From positions 61,968 through 125,967 of the forward strand of contig CAYJMG010000008.1 of the NCBI GenBank assembly GCA_964371355.1: a DNA stretch of 64,000 bases, in the 5' to 3' direction. Shown in pieces: positions 1 through 7,193 of this stretch (position 1 is its first letter; the number at the start of each line of letters is the position of its first letter). The notes below the pieces were generated by a model, which saw only the letters and a program-made list of their open reading frames with translations, made no database searches and was not told where the DNA came from. Made by a program: the position numbers and the translations under genes. Origin of the DNA: JACRBR01 sp964371355. GTDB taxonomy: Bacteria; Chloroflexota; Dehalococcoidia; DSTF01; JACRBR01.

Positions 1-203
1 ATCTCGACATCCTTCTGCTCGAAGACCGCCACGCCGGTCTCGTCGGAGATGTTGGCGGTGCGGTATTCCCACTCCACGTGGTCGAAGGGGTCCTCCCCCG
101 AGCGTGTGAAGAATCGTTCGATAGTGAACGCGCCGCGTGGCACGGCCACCCTCGGCTGCGTGTCGAGACTGCGGCGGACTTCGGGCTCGGCCTGGAGGAC
201 CAT
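1..203 (-). CDS. nrdJ: Adenosylcobalamin-dependent ribonucleotide reductase, N-terminus only (cut by window edge)
   Basis: Class II ribonucleotide reductase makes deoxyribonucleotides from ribonucleotides with B12 and no oxygen requirement. Only about 67 N-terminal residues are inside the window. They include RFFTRSGEDPFDHVEWEYRT and VFEQKDVEI, which match the usual start of bacterial NrdJ just before the first catalytic segment. The ATG at 203 is preceded by the purine-rich stretch AAAGGAAAGGAA. The gene is last in a same-strand run that begins with nrdR at 2332, so it is probably NrdR-controlled. The family call rests on the N-terminal motif alone; no catalytic residues are visible. Confidence 0.8.
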   Translation of the reverse strand, partial: MVLQAEPEVRRSLDTQPRVAVPRGAFTIERFFTRSGEDPFDHVEWEYRTANISDETGVAVFEQKDVE

Positions 204-231
204 GACGAGGGGATTCCTTTCCTTTGGGTGA

Positions 232-507
232 CTAGCCTGCCTGTGTTGTCTCGATCACGGAGCCCGCGAGCCTCGCGATCGCCCGCCAGCTTGTGATGTT
301 TGCCTGGTACGACGTCATCTCGTCCAGCGGCGCGCCGTGCAGCCGCGCGAACTCGCGCAGGCGGCGCAGGTGCAGTGCGGCTTCGCCGCGCGCGTCGATC
401 ACCTCGTCGCGGTGCAACCGCTGGAGGAACGCGCGCGCAACGCTGCCCATGTCTGCAACAGCCTGCTCCACGTACGCGTCCTCTGCAACGGTTCTTTGTC
501 CACGCAT
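232..507 (-). CDS. Small hypothetical protein upstream of nrdJ
   Basis: About 91 residues, mostly helical and charged (AEDAYVEQAVADMGSVARAF, LHLRRLREFARLHG), with no signal peptide or membrane segment. I do not recognise a family. The ATG at 507 is favoured because GAGGT lies about seven bases upstream; a GTG at 525 is an in-frame alternative adding six residues. It ends 28 bp before nrdJ and points the same way, so it is probably cotranscribed with it. High G/C at third codon positions and context support coding; function is unknown. Confidence 0.55.
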   Translation of the reverse strand: MRGQRTVAEDAYVEQAVADMGSVARAFLQRLHRDEVIDARGEAALHLRRLREFARLHGAPLDEMTSYQANITSWRAIARLAGSVIETTQAG

Positions 508-570
508 TCGAAACCTCAAACCCACATCCGTGGGAATTCACTCCGCCGTGATCGCGGCCAGCGCGATCGC

Positions 571-602
571 AGGGCCGCTCGCATCGCACCGCGAGCGGCC
601 CT
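571..602 (-). other. Perfect 12-bp stem-loop between two small genes
   Basis: AGGGCCGCTCGC at 571-582 pairs with GCGAGCGGCCCT at 591-602 around an 8-nt loop. It follows the stop of the gene ending at 615 and precedes the small gene starting at 507. No T-run follows on either strand, so it is a poor intrinsic terminator. It could stabilise or process the nrd transcript. The structure is certain, the role is not. Confidence 0.5.
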
Positions 603-614
603 GCGTCGTGCCCG

Positions 615-935
615 CTAGTTCGTGAGAAGTGCGCCCGCTCCTGCCGCCTGTGAGAGCTGTGCGGGCATGTTGGCGGTCCATTGCCGCCAGCGCCGCGTGA
701 GTTCCGCCCCAATCATCTCCGGCCGCAGTACGGTCAGGCCGGCCGGCTGACGCCCCGCGCGCAGCGTCGAGAGCAGCATCTCGAAGTGCGCAGCGTCCAT
801 GCCGCTCAGGCGAGAGCCCGTCAGCAGCGCGATACCATCCTCGACCGCGCGTCTGGCGCCGCTATCGCCCAGCAGCGCGAGGCGCCGCCGGTACTCGGCC
901 ACGACTTCGTCCATGAAGTCTTCGACGAACGGCAT
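615..935 (-). CDS. Small hypothetical protein in the nrdR-nrdJ run
   Basis: About 106 residues starting MPFVEDFMDEVVAEYRRRL, predicted mostly helical, soluble, with an alanine-rich C-terminus. The ATG at 935 is chosen because AAAGGG lies six bases upstream. The frame is open further up to 1031, but that extension is glycine-rich and would overlap the neighbouring gene. No family recognised. It is the third of four small same-strand genes between nrdR and nrdJ, which hints at a shared transcript. The product could be an accessory factor or an unrelated passenger. Confidence 0.55.
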   Translation of the reverse strand: MPFVEDFMDEVVAEYRRRLALLGDSGARRAVEDGIALLTGSRLSGMDAAHFEMLLSTLRAGRQPAGLTVLRPEMIGAELTRRWRQWTANMPAQLSQAAGAGALLTN

Positions 936-1009
936 TCCGTGCCCTTTCACACCCGCTCCGGCTCCCGCCACGGTTAAGCCTTCACGGGTCGTGCTGCCAC
1001 CTTTAGTTG

Positions 1010-1210
1010 CTACTTGTCGACCTTTTCCCAAATCACGAAGATGCAGCGCGTGGTCGCGACTGGTTCGCGAAAAAGACCATGCTCGTATTCGATCCCGGGA
1101 ACGGCCGCTGCCACGCGCCAGCCTCGGCGATAGGCATCCTCAACTGTCTTGCACGACTCTTCCATGCCCTTCTTGTTTCGCACGTCCAGCATGGTGAGCT
1201 CGCCGTCCAC
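1010..1210 (-). CDS. 66-residue hypothetical protein
   Basis: A GTG start at 1210 has a near-perfect ribosome binding site, AGGAGGTGA, four bases upstream, which is the main evidence that this short frame is translated. The product (MDGELTMLDVRNKKGMEESC, then KTVEDAYRRGWRVAAAVPG, ending CIFVIWEKVDK) looks like a compact alpha/beta domain with an amphipathic helix and a C-terminal beta strand. No family is recognised. It lies 23 bp after the gene ending at 1234 and before the gene starting at 935, all on the minus strand. Confidence 0.6.
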   Translation of the reverse strand: MDGELTMLDVRNKKGMEESCKTVEDAYRRGWRVAAAVPGIEYEHGLFREPVATTRCIFVIWEKVDK

Positions 1211-1233
1211 GTGTCACCTCCTGGTTTCGGTCC

Positions 1234-1608
1234 CTACTTCGTCTCATGTCGCACGACGTGCAACGCCGGGCGCGCCGTCTCCGGCTCCGCCGCATGCTCT
1301 TGCTCGCCCGCCGCCGGCTCCTCATACCCCGCCGCCAGGTGCTCGGGCACGCTGGGCAGGATCCGCAGGCGGTACACGGAAATGCGCTGCTCCGTCGGCC
1401 CCTGGAGCTTGAAGGTCAGGTGCCGGTCACTGATGCGCATCCGCGAGCCGTCGGCGAGGTCCAGCGCCAGCTCGCCGCGCTGGCGCTCGAGCATGTGGAC
1501 CTCCCAGGAGGGCCACATGGTCACCTCGCCCTTGTCGAGGCTCACCTCGCACGGTCCGTTGGCGATGAACTCTCCGTCCGTGTTCGTGAGCTTGCCTTCC
1601 ATGCGCAC
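1234..1608 (-). CDS. Hypothetical beta-rich protein downstream of nrdR
   Basis: About 124 residues. The first 85 alternate short hydrophobic and charged stretches (GEVTMWPSWEVHMLERQRGE, LALDLADGSRMRISDRHLTF), suggesting a small beta-barrel or sandwich. The last 35 are acidic and probably disordered. A GTG at 1608 has AAGGAGAG upstream; an ATG at 1602 is in frame. There is no signal peptide and no family recognised. It is the first gene after nrdR, separated by about 85 bp carrying a short repeat, so it may be partly uncoupled from nrdR. Confidence 0.55.
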   Translation of the reverse strand: MRMEGKLTNTDGEFIANGPCEVSLDKGEVTMWPSWEVHMLERQRGELALDLADGSRMRISDRHLTFKLQGPTEQRISVYRLRILPSVPEHLAAGYEEPAAGEQEHAAEPETARPALHVVRHETK

Positions 1609-1628
1609 CGCAGCAGCTCTCCTTGCTT

Positions 1629-1662
1629 GGCAGTCGTCAGTGGTCAGTTCTCAGTCCGTAGT
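1629..1662. repeat. Short dispersed repeat, copy 1 (GTCAGT type)
   Basis: GGCAGTCGTCAGTGGTCAGT followed by TCTCAGTCCGTAG, made of GTCAGT-like units. A closely similar run (CAGTCGTCAGTCGTCAGT, then TCTCAGTTCT) lies at 7194-7220 between ftsA and ftsQ. Both copies are intergenic. Origin and function are unknown. Confidence 0.5.
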
Positions 1663-1693
1663 TCTTGGTCGTCTGTCCTGGCGCCCTCTGTCG

Positions 1694-2332
1694 TCACCGG
1701 GCTTTTCGATCTCTTCGCTGTTCCGCCTCCGGAGCAGGCCGTCGCAGGTCGACGGGAGTCTGCACCGGCCGCACCGGGCGGCGGGTACGGGTTCGGGTTG
1801 TCGGTGCGGCCGGTCGCAGCCGTAGTGATGTGGCGGAGAACTCCGGGTCGGAGAGCGGCAGTTGCGCCGCCGCCGGATTCGTCGCCGTCGCCAGCGACTC
1901 CAGCTCCGCCTGCAGGTCCGCCAGGTCAGTGAACTGGCGGTATACGCTGGCAAAACGCACGTAGGCGATGGGGTCCAGACCACGGAGGCGGTCCATCACC
2001 AGCTCGCCGATGACGCTCGAGGGCACCTCGGGCTCGTTCGCCTGGTACAGCACCTGCTCGATGTCGTCGACGAGCTTCTCGACGGCTGTTGGGGCCAGCG
2101 GGCGCTTCTCGCAGGCCGTCCGGACGCCCGCCAGCACCTTCTCGCGGGAGAACTCCTCGCGGCTGCCGTCCTTCTTCACGACATAAAGCGCCACGGCCTG
2201 CACCCGCTCGTGGGTGGTGAAGCGGGCCGCGCAGTCGGGGTTGAGGCACTCGCGGCGGCGGCGGATCGTCTCGTCGACGTCGCGCGAGTCCACCACCTTG
2301 GAGTCGTGAAAGCCACAGAATGGGCAGCGCAT
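1694..2332 (-). CDS. nrdR: Transcriptional repressor NrdR
   Basis: Zinc-ribbon and ATP-cone repressor of ribonucleotide reductase genes; it senses dATP/ATP and binds NrdR boxes. The zinc ribbon is residues 1-45 (CPFCG; DSRDVDETIRRRREC), followed by an ATP-cone near 50-140 (VVKKDGSREEFSREKVLAGV; YVRFASVYRQF). Two oddities: the second cysteine pair is C-x4-C (CLNPDC) where C-x2-C is usual, and a 60-residue Pro/Arg-rich tail makes it 212 residues against the usual 150-170. The start is fixed by MRCPFCG. Two NrdR-box-like sites in its promoter suggest autoregulation, and nrdJ lies downstream on the same strand. Confidence 0.95.
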   Translation of the reverse strand: MRCPFCGFHDSKVVDSRDVDETIRRRRECLNPDCAARFTTHERVQAVALYVVKKDGSREEFSREKVLAGVRTACEKRPLAPTAVEKLVDDIEQVLYQANEPEVPSSVIGELVMDRLRGLDPIAYVRFASVYRQFTDLADLQAELESLATATNPAAAQLPLSDPEFSATSLRLRPAAPTTRTRTRRPVRPVQTPVDLRRPAPEAEQRRDRKAR

Positions 2333-2407
2333 GCGGGGTAACGCCCTCCCTCGCCGCCCGGCCTCGGAAGCCGTAGGAACGCCTGTTCCACCGGCGGCAA
2401 GCGCGAG

Positions 2408-2435
2408 AGTATCACCAACATCTTGTGCTTGTCAA
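2408..2435 (-). promoter_or_regulatory. nrdR promoter
   Basis: On the minus strand TTGACA (2435-2430), a 16-bp spacer and GATACT (2413-2408) predict a start near 2401 and a leader of about 70 nt before nrdR. An NrdR-box-like sequence fills the spacer exactly, as expected for a repressor-blocked promoter. Inferred from sequence only. Confidence 0.55.
2413..2428. promoter_or_regulatory. NrdR box, promoter-proximal (weaker match)
   Basis: CACCAACATCTTGTGC matches about 10 of 16 positions of the ACACAATATATTGTGT-like consensus and occupies the -35/-10 spacer. Its centre is 42 bp (four helical turns) from the stronger box at 2455-2470. NrdR boxes normally come in helically phased pairs, which raises confidence in this weak half. 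Confidence 0.45.
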
Positions 2436-2454
2436 CGGGTTCAGGCCGGGTTCG

Positions 2455-2470
2455 GCACCATATGTTGTGT
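2455..2470. promoter_or_regulatory. NrdR box, upstream (stronger match)
   Basis: GCACCATATGTTGTGT agrees with the ACACAATATATTGTGT-like consensus at 13 of 16 positions. It lies about 60 bp upstream of the predicted nrdR start of transcription and about 70 bp before the divergent Nudix gene, so both directions could be affected. Confidence 0.6.
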
Positions 2471-2538
2471 TCATTTCACGAATCGGACATAAAGAGACGC
2501 CTTTGTGCCGCCTGGCGATTCGCGCGATACTCGGCGGC

Positions 2539-3021
2539 ATGCCCGAATCACCGCTGTACCGCCTGTCGTCGGCCGTCTTCGCCCAGCGGGACGGCCAGAT
2601 CCTGATCCTGAAGAGGGCCGTGGGCGAAGCCGTTGGCGGCTGGTACCTGCCGGGCGGTGCGCTGGACCAGGGGGAGACGATCGAGGAGTGCGCCCGGCGG
2701 GAGCTGCAGGAGGAGGCGGGGCTGGCGGTGAGCGGGCCGCTGACGTGCGTGGCCGTCGCGCACATGCACGTGTACGGCCACGACTCGCTGCAGGTGCTGT
2801 ACGCGTGTGACGTGCCGGAGGGCGATGTTGTCATAAGCGATGAGCATTCTGGGTTCCGCTGGATCGACTCCACCGCCTATCGTGACCGCTACTTCAAGGA
2901 GGAGGTCGTCGCGGGTGCGGAGGCAGTCAACCCGCGTATTGGCGGCATGCTGCGGAACATAAGGGCTGCGCTCGATGCGTATTTGGCGTGGGTGAAACGC
3001 ACGCCGATCGACGGCCGATGA
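2539..3021 (+). CDS. Nudix hydrolase
   Basis: About 160 residues with a perfect Nudix box, GALDQGE then RELQEEAGL (pattern G-x5-E-x7-REUxEExGU), which binds Mg2+ and cleaves nucleoside diphosphate-linked substrates. The substrate cannot be read from sequence. The ATG at 2539 (MPESPLYRL) fits the family start; the frame is open upstream to 2425, but that part runs into the NrdR-box region. Its stop overlaps the start of the TraB-like gene (ATGA), so the two are translationally coupled. Its position opposite nrdR, sharing a box-bearing region, would fit nucleotide-pool cleansing, but that link is inference. Confidence 0.85.
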   Translation: MPESPLYRLSSAVFAQRDGQILILKRAVGEAVGGWYLPGGALDQGETIEECARRELQEEAGLAVSGPLTCVAVAHMHVYGHDSLQVLYACDVPEGDVVISDEHSGFRWIDSTAYRDRYFKEEVVAGAEAVNPRIGGMLRNIRAALDAYLAWVKRTPIDGR

Positions 3022-3809
3022 ACGTGCCACCCATTTGGCTCATCGAAGGAGAAGACACCCGGATCTACCTCTTCGGCGGCGGACCGCCCCCGAGGGAACC
3101 GTGGTCGTCGCCGAGGATCGAGGAGCTGGTGCCCGGGTGCGACGTCTTCTGGAACGAGGTGCCGCCGGTCGGCCCGGAGGGCCCGGCGGTCGCCTTGCAG
3201 TACGGCATCGATCGAGAGGCGCCCCTCGCGACGTGGCTGACGGCCGATGAGCTTGCGTGCGTACACGCGGCAGCGGCAGGTGCCGGCGTCGCCGCCGCGC
3301 TTCTCGCGCCGCTGCGTCCGTGGCTTGCCGCGCAGGTCCTGAAGATCGCGGCAGAGACTCGCGCGGGCCTCCGGACGGAGAACTCCGCTGAGGTGCGGCT
3401 CGCCGAGGTGGCCGAAGCGGCCGGTCTCGAAGTGCGTAGCGAGTTCGCAACGGTCGAGGCGCTGTTCACTGATTTCTCCAGCTGGCCCCGCGACGTTGAG
3501 GTGCAGCGCCTCCTGTCCACGGTGGCGGAGGTCGAGGCGGGTGTGGACACGCTCACCGCAATGTGGGAGGCCTGGAACGCCGGCGACTTCGGCGACATCA
3601 ATCGATGGGCTCGGTCCTTCGAGCAGGAGTACCCCGCCCTGTACGAGCATCTAGTCGTCCAGAGAAACCGTGCATGGATCGAGCGAATCCGCGCTGGCCT
3701 GTCGCTACGAACATCCTCGTTTATCGTCGTCGGCAGTGCGCACCTCGCCGGTCGGGGCTCGGTTCTTGAACTGCTCAATGAGGCCGGTATCGGTGCGCGG
3801 CGCGTCTGA
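3018..3809 (+). CDS. TraB/GumN family protein
   Basis: About 263 residues. Family features are an early GEDTRIYLFG strand, LVVQRNRAWIERI near residue 218 and a C-terminal GSAHLAGRGSVLELL. TraB/GumN proteins are related to Tiki metalloproteases, and most bacterial members have no proven function. The usual early GTxH motif is not clear here (DTRIYLFGGG instead), so this may be a divergent or inactive member. ATG at 3018 overlaps the Nudix stop. No signal peptide or membrane segment is seen, which suggests a cytosolic protein, unlike many GumN homologues. Confidence 0.7.
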   Translation: MNVPPIWLIEGEDTRIYLFGGGPPPREPWSSPRIEELVPGCDVFWNEVPPVGPEGPAVALQYGIDREAPLATWLTADELACVHAAAAGAGVAAALLAPLRPWLAAQVLKIAAETRAGLRTENSAEVRLAEVAEAAGLEVRSEFATVEALFTDFSSWPRDVEVQRLLSTVAEVEAGVDTLTAMWEAWNAGDFGDINRWARSFEQEYPALYEHLVVQRNRAWIERIRAGLSLRTSSFIVVGSAHLAGRGSVLELLNEAGIGARRV

Positions 3810-4017
3810 CGGCTACGTCGGGGGAATGTAACCCCGAAGTCAGCCCCCCACGCCCGGAGGCGCTGGGCGTAGCGAGTGTCCGGCCATGCGCCCTGTTCTT
3901 GACCAGGGACGCGCCCTCCTATTCGGGCGGGCGGATTTTGAAGCTGGCCCGCGTATAAGGCTGCCCTTGCGCCGGTTATGGCAAATCTCGGGCAGACTGG
4001 CTATACTCAACCCCGAA

Positions 4018-4076
4018 GTAGCCCATGTTCCCGGAGCCGTGGCAACTGCCCGTGCCACTCCACCGGGTCGGGCTAC
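4018..4076 (+). ncRNA. Long hairpin with T-rich tail: possible small RNA or terminator
   Basis: GTAGCCC (4018) pairs with GGGCTAC (4070), then CCCGG with CCGGG, then GTGGCA with TGCCAC around an eight-base loop, with small internal loops between stems. TTTCCTTTT follows at once. TATACT lies about ten bases upstream of the hairpin on the same strand. It could be the terminator for the Nudix/traB pair 200 bp upstream or a small transcript of its own. It matches no RNA family that I recognise. Confidence 0.35.
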
Positions 4077-4160
4077 TTTCCTTTTGTGTAGGGTTAGTCT
4101 TTGGGCGGTGGGCGTTAGGCGCGCCAGACCCCAACGACCAACGCCTAACGACCAACGACA

Positions 4161-4209
4161 AATAGAAAAGGCCGTGGGTGGCGCCTCTCCCAAAACGCCG
4201 CCCACGGCC
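4161..4209 (-). terminator. Intrinsic terminator of the dcw operon (after ftsZ)
   Basis: On the minus strand GGCCGTGGGCGGCG (4209-4196) pairs with CGCCACCCACGGCC (4183-4170), 13 of 14 positions, around a 12-nt loop, and is followed by TTTTCTATT. It is about 120 bp past the ftsZ stop. Confidence 0.8.
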
Positions 4210-4325
4210 CCGGTCTTTCCCTGGTGGGGGAAAGTTCCCGGACACAACCTCTTGCTCCGGGATCTTCGGCTAGACAGGCTCCTCCTTTCTCAAAGCCTCC
4301 GAAGGAGGCCCTCCTCCAACGCTCC

Positions 4326-5873
4326 TCACCGCGCCGTAATCCGCCGGCGCAGGAACGCCGGTAACTCCCTGTTGTCGGGGTTCGCCTCCGCCTCATCCTT
4401 CACGGAGTCGTACGCGGGCGGGCCGGCGGGCACCGGCTCCTGGACACTCACCACGTCGTCACCGACGGCCTTGCGGTACTGCTCGGGGATCCGTTCGACC
4501 GAGCGGATCTGCGAGAAGCCGGTTGCGATCAGGGTGATGCGCACCTCGTCGCCCATGTTCGGGTCGATGGCGGCGCCGAAGAAGATCTCCGCGTCCTCGT
4601 CCACGACCTCCTGGATGATCTCCGCCGCGGCGTTGATCTCGTGCAGGCCCAGGTTCTTGCTCCCGACGATGTTGTAGAGCACCGCTCGCGCCCCGGTAAT
4701 CGACACCTCCAGCATCGGGCTCTCGATGGCCATGCGGGCGGCGTCCTCGGCCCTGGTCGGCCCGGACCCGTGCCCGATCGCCATCAGCGCCTGCCCTGCC
4801 TCCGACATCACGTTGCGCACGTCGGCGAAATCGAGGTTGATCTCGCCCGGCAGCGTGATGATCTCGCTGATGCCGCGGATGCCCTGCAGCAGCACGTCGT
4901 CGGCGGTCCGGAATGCCTCTTCGTAGGTCACCTTCTCGTCGCAGATCTGCAGCAGGCGGTCGTTCGGGATGACGATGAGCGTGTCGACCTGGTCCTGGAG
5001 CCGCTGGATGCCCTCCTCCGCCTTCGCCTTCCGCTTCGTCCCCTCGAACGAGAACGGCTTCGTGACCACGCCGATGGTCAACGCGCCCGCGTCCTTCGCC
5101 ACTTTCGCGACAACCGGCGAGGCACCCGTGCCCGTGCCGCCGCCCATCCCTGCCGTGACGAACACCATCTCCGCCCCGCGGACCGCATCCAGCAGGTCGT
5201 CCTCGCTCTCCTCGGCCGCGCGCAGGCCTCGCGAGGGGTCGCCGCCCACGCCCAGGCCCTTCGTCAGCTTGTCCCCGATGCGGATCTTCACGTCCGCGGG
5301 TGACTGCTGGAGCGCTTGCCCATCGGTGTTCACGGCGATGAACTGCACACCCGGGATCTGCTCGGCGATCATGCGGCTGACGGCGTTGCTGCCGCCGCCT
5401 CCCACGCCCACGACTTTGATCGGCGGCAGTCCGTCTGAGTAGGCACGCGTCGACATGTTCTTGGCCTCCCTTCGCGGCTCCGTCCGCCGCATCTCTGCCC
5501 GTGGTTCCTCTGGTCCCTGCGCCGCCTCGCTGTCTTGCGGCTCCGCCGGGGCGGTTTGCGGCTCCGGCGGCGCGGGTTGCGTCGCGCGATTCTCAGTGTT
5601 GTCCGCCCGTGCCCGCGGGCGTGGCGCCACGCGCGTAGGCGGCGGTGCTTCGGCGGCCGGCGGGTCGGGCATGGGCGCCGCCTCCGGCTCGACCTCGATC
5701 GGGGGAGCGGCGGCGCGCTGCTCTACCTGCCGCACGTCCCGCAGCTCGTCCTCGAACATCACTGACTGGCGGTAGCGGGGCGTCGCCGCATCGCGGGCGC
5801 TGGACGCCCGGCCGTCCGACGACCGTTGACCGACGGGCCCCGTGTCTCCGATGTCACTGAACATTCCGCTCAA
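4326..5873 (-). CDS. ftsZ: Cell division protein FtsZ with long N-terminal extension
   Basis: Tubulin-like GTPase forming the Z ring. The core begins at about 5456 (MSTRAYSDG) with KVVGVGGGGSNAV, the GTP loop GGGTGTGASP, the catalytic NLDFADVR region and the C-terminal FtsA-binding peptide ELPAFLRRR. Upstream, in frame and without a stop, are about 139 residues rich in Pro, Glu, Ala and Arg whose codons keep very high G/C at third positions, so this extension looks coding. A TTG at 5873 sits five bases after AAGGAGG; the canonical ATG at 5456 also has GGGAGG eight bases upstream. Two products are therefore possible. It is the last gene of the operon and the ftsA stop lies about 57 bp upstream. 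Confidence 0.9.
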   Translation of the reverse strand: MSGMFSDIGDTGPVGQRSSDGRASSARDAATPRYRQSVMFEDELRDVRQVEQRAAAPPIEVEPEAAPMPDPPAAEAPPPTRVAPRPRARADNTENRATQPAPPEPQTAPAEPQDSEAAQGPEEPRAEMRRTEPRREAKNMSTRAYSDGLPPIKVVGVGGGGSNAVSRMIAEQIPGVQFIAVNTDGQALQQSPADVKIRIGDKLTKGLGVGGDPSRGLRAAEESEDDLLDAVRGAEMVFVTAGMGGGTGTGASPVVAKVAKDAGALTIGVVTKPFSFEGTKRKAKAEEGIQRLQDQVDTLIVIPNDRLLQICDEKVTYEEAFRTADDVLLQGIRGISEIITLPGEINLDFADVRNVMSEAGQALMAIGHGSGPTRAEDAARMAIESPMLEVSITGARAVLYNIVGSKNLGLHEINAAAEIIQEVVDEDAEIFFGAAIDPNMGDEVRITLIATGFSQIRSVERIPEQYRKAVGDDVVSVQEPVPAGPPAYDSVKDEAEANPDNRELPAFLRRRITAR

Positions 5874-5929
5874 ATCAGCCTCCTTGCTTCCCCGGCTATC
5901 AGCTATCCGCATCGGCTTTTGGTCATCGC

Positions 5930-7174
5930 TTATTCCGGCAGCAGCACGCGCGCCCAGTTCCCCAGGCGCTTCCAGATGCCGCTCAGGTCCATCGATGCGC
6001 GTGCGGGGCGGTGCCAGGTGCTGGCCTCGGCCTCATGCACCGCCCACTGCAGCAGTCCGACGCTGGTGGAATACGCCGGGTCCAGCAGCATGTCGGTGAG
6101 GCCATGCAGGTCGCGAGGGGCGCCGATCCGTGCCGGCCAACCCGTCACCTGCTCCGCCAGTAGATCCAGCCCCGCCAGCTTCGCGCTTCCGCCGGTCAGC
6201 ACGATCCCCGCCGAGATGATGTCGTCGTTGCACGCGCGCTTCACCTCGGCCGTCACCATCTCGAGGATCTCCTCCATGCGGGCCTGGATGATCTCGCACA
6301 GGCGGCGGCGCGGCTCCGTCTTGCTCCCCTCCGACCCGAAGGCCTCGATGGTGATCTCCTCGGTGGCGTCGACCATGCTGGGGATCGCATGGCCCCACTT
6401 CCGCTTGGTGTCCTCGGCGGCCTGGTAGGGCGCGCGCAGGCCGATCACGATGTCGCGCGTCACGTGGTTGCCGCCCACCGGCAGGACCGCCGTGTGGTAC
6501 ACGCTGCCGTCGAGGAATAGCGCGACGTCGGTTGTGCCTCCACCGATATCGGCGAGGACGACGCCCTGTTCCTTCTCCTCCTCGTCCAGCACGGCCTCCG
6601 CGCTGGCCAGCGGCTCCAGGATGAGGCCGTCGACCTCGACGCCGGCTTCCTGCACGCATCGGCGTAGGTTCTGGATCGCGCTGTCGATCCCGGTGACGAT
6701 GTGGGTCTCGACGTCCAGCCGCGTCCCGTACATCCCTACGGGGTCGCTGATGTGGTCCTGGCCGTCCACCACGTAGTAGCGGGGAAGCACGTGCAGGATC
6801 TCGCGGTTCGTCGGGATGCTGACGACGCGCGCGCCGTCCAGCACCCGAACGACATCGTCCGGCATGATCGGACGCTGCCGGTCCGGGATCGCGACGATGC
6901 CCCGGTTGTTCAGGCAAGCGATGTGCTGGCCGGCGATGCCCACGTGCGCCGACAGGATCCGCGTCCCGCTCGACTTCTCCGCCTTCTCCACCGACGTGCG
7001 GATCGCCTCGGTCGCGTCGCGGATGTTCTCGACCATCCCGCGTGACAGCCCGTCGGCCGGGGCCACGCCGACCCCGAGGATCCGCGTGTCGCCCTCGTGC
7101 GTCACCTCGCCGACGACCGTGACGATCTTCGTCGTCCCCACGTCGATTGATGCGAAGGTGCCTCCCCTGTTCAT
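5930..7174 (-). CDS. ftsA: Cell division protein FtsA
   Basis: Actin-like ATPase that tethers FtsZ to the membrane and helps recruit the divisome. About 414 residues; ASIDVGTTKIV at residues 8-18 and LADIGGGTTDVALF near 208 are the phosphate loops, and IVLTGGSAKLAG near 333 is the adenosine motif. The C-terminus LSGIWKRLGNWARVLLP is an amphipathic membrane-targeting helix, as in the family. The ATG at 7174 follows AGGAGGCAG. It lies between ftsQ and ftsZ in standard order. The 95-bp gap to ftsQ carries dispersed repeats. Confidence 0.97.
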   Translation of the reverse strand: MNRGGTFASIDVGTTKIVTVVGEVTHEGDTRILGVGVAPADGLSRGMVENIRDATEAIRTSVEKAEKSSGTRILSAHVGIAGQHIACLNNRGIVAIPDRQRPIMPDDVVRVLDGARVVSIPTNREILHVLPRYYVVDGQDHISDPVGMYGTRLDVETHIVTGIDSAIQNLRRCVQEAGVEVDGLILEPLASAEAVLDEEEKEQGVVLADIGGGTTDVALFLDGSVYHTAVLPVGGNHVTRDIVIGLRAPYQAAEDTKRKWGHAIPSMVDATEEITIEAFGSEGSKTEPRRRLCEIIQARMEEILEMVTAEVKRACNDDIISAGIVLTGGSAKLAGLDLLAEQVTGWPARIGAPRDLHGLTDMLLDPAYSTSVGLLQWAVHEAEASTWHRPARASMDLSGIWKRLGNWARVLLPE

Positions 7175-7193
7175 ATCCTGCCTCCTTGCTGAC

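Larger units (their letters stand above)
3810..4325. other. Non-coding stretch between traB-like gene and ftsZ
   Basis: About 515 bp with no convincing gene. It holds a long imperfect hairpin (4018-4076), the predicted terminator of the dcw operon (4161-4209), and a run of ACGACCAACGCC-like repeats (about 4128-4160) resembling one at 7241-7264. A TATACT at 4002-4007 could be a -10 element for a short transcript through the hairpin. Both flanking genes end here. Confidence 0.6.
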
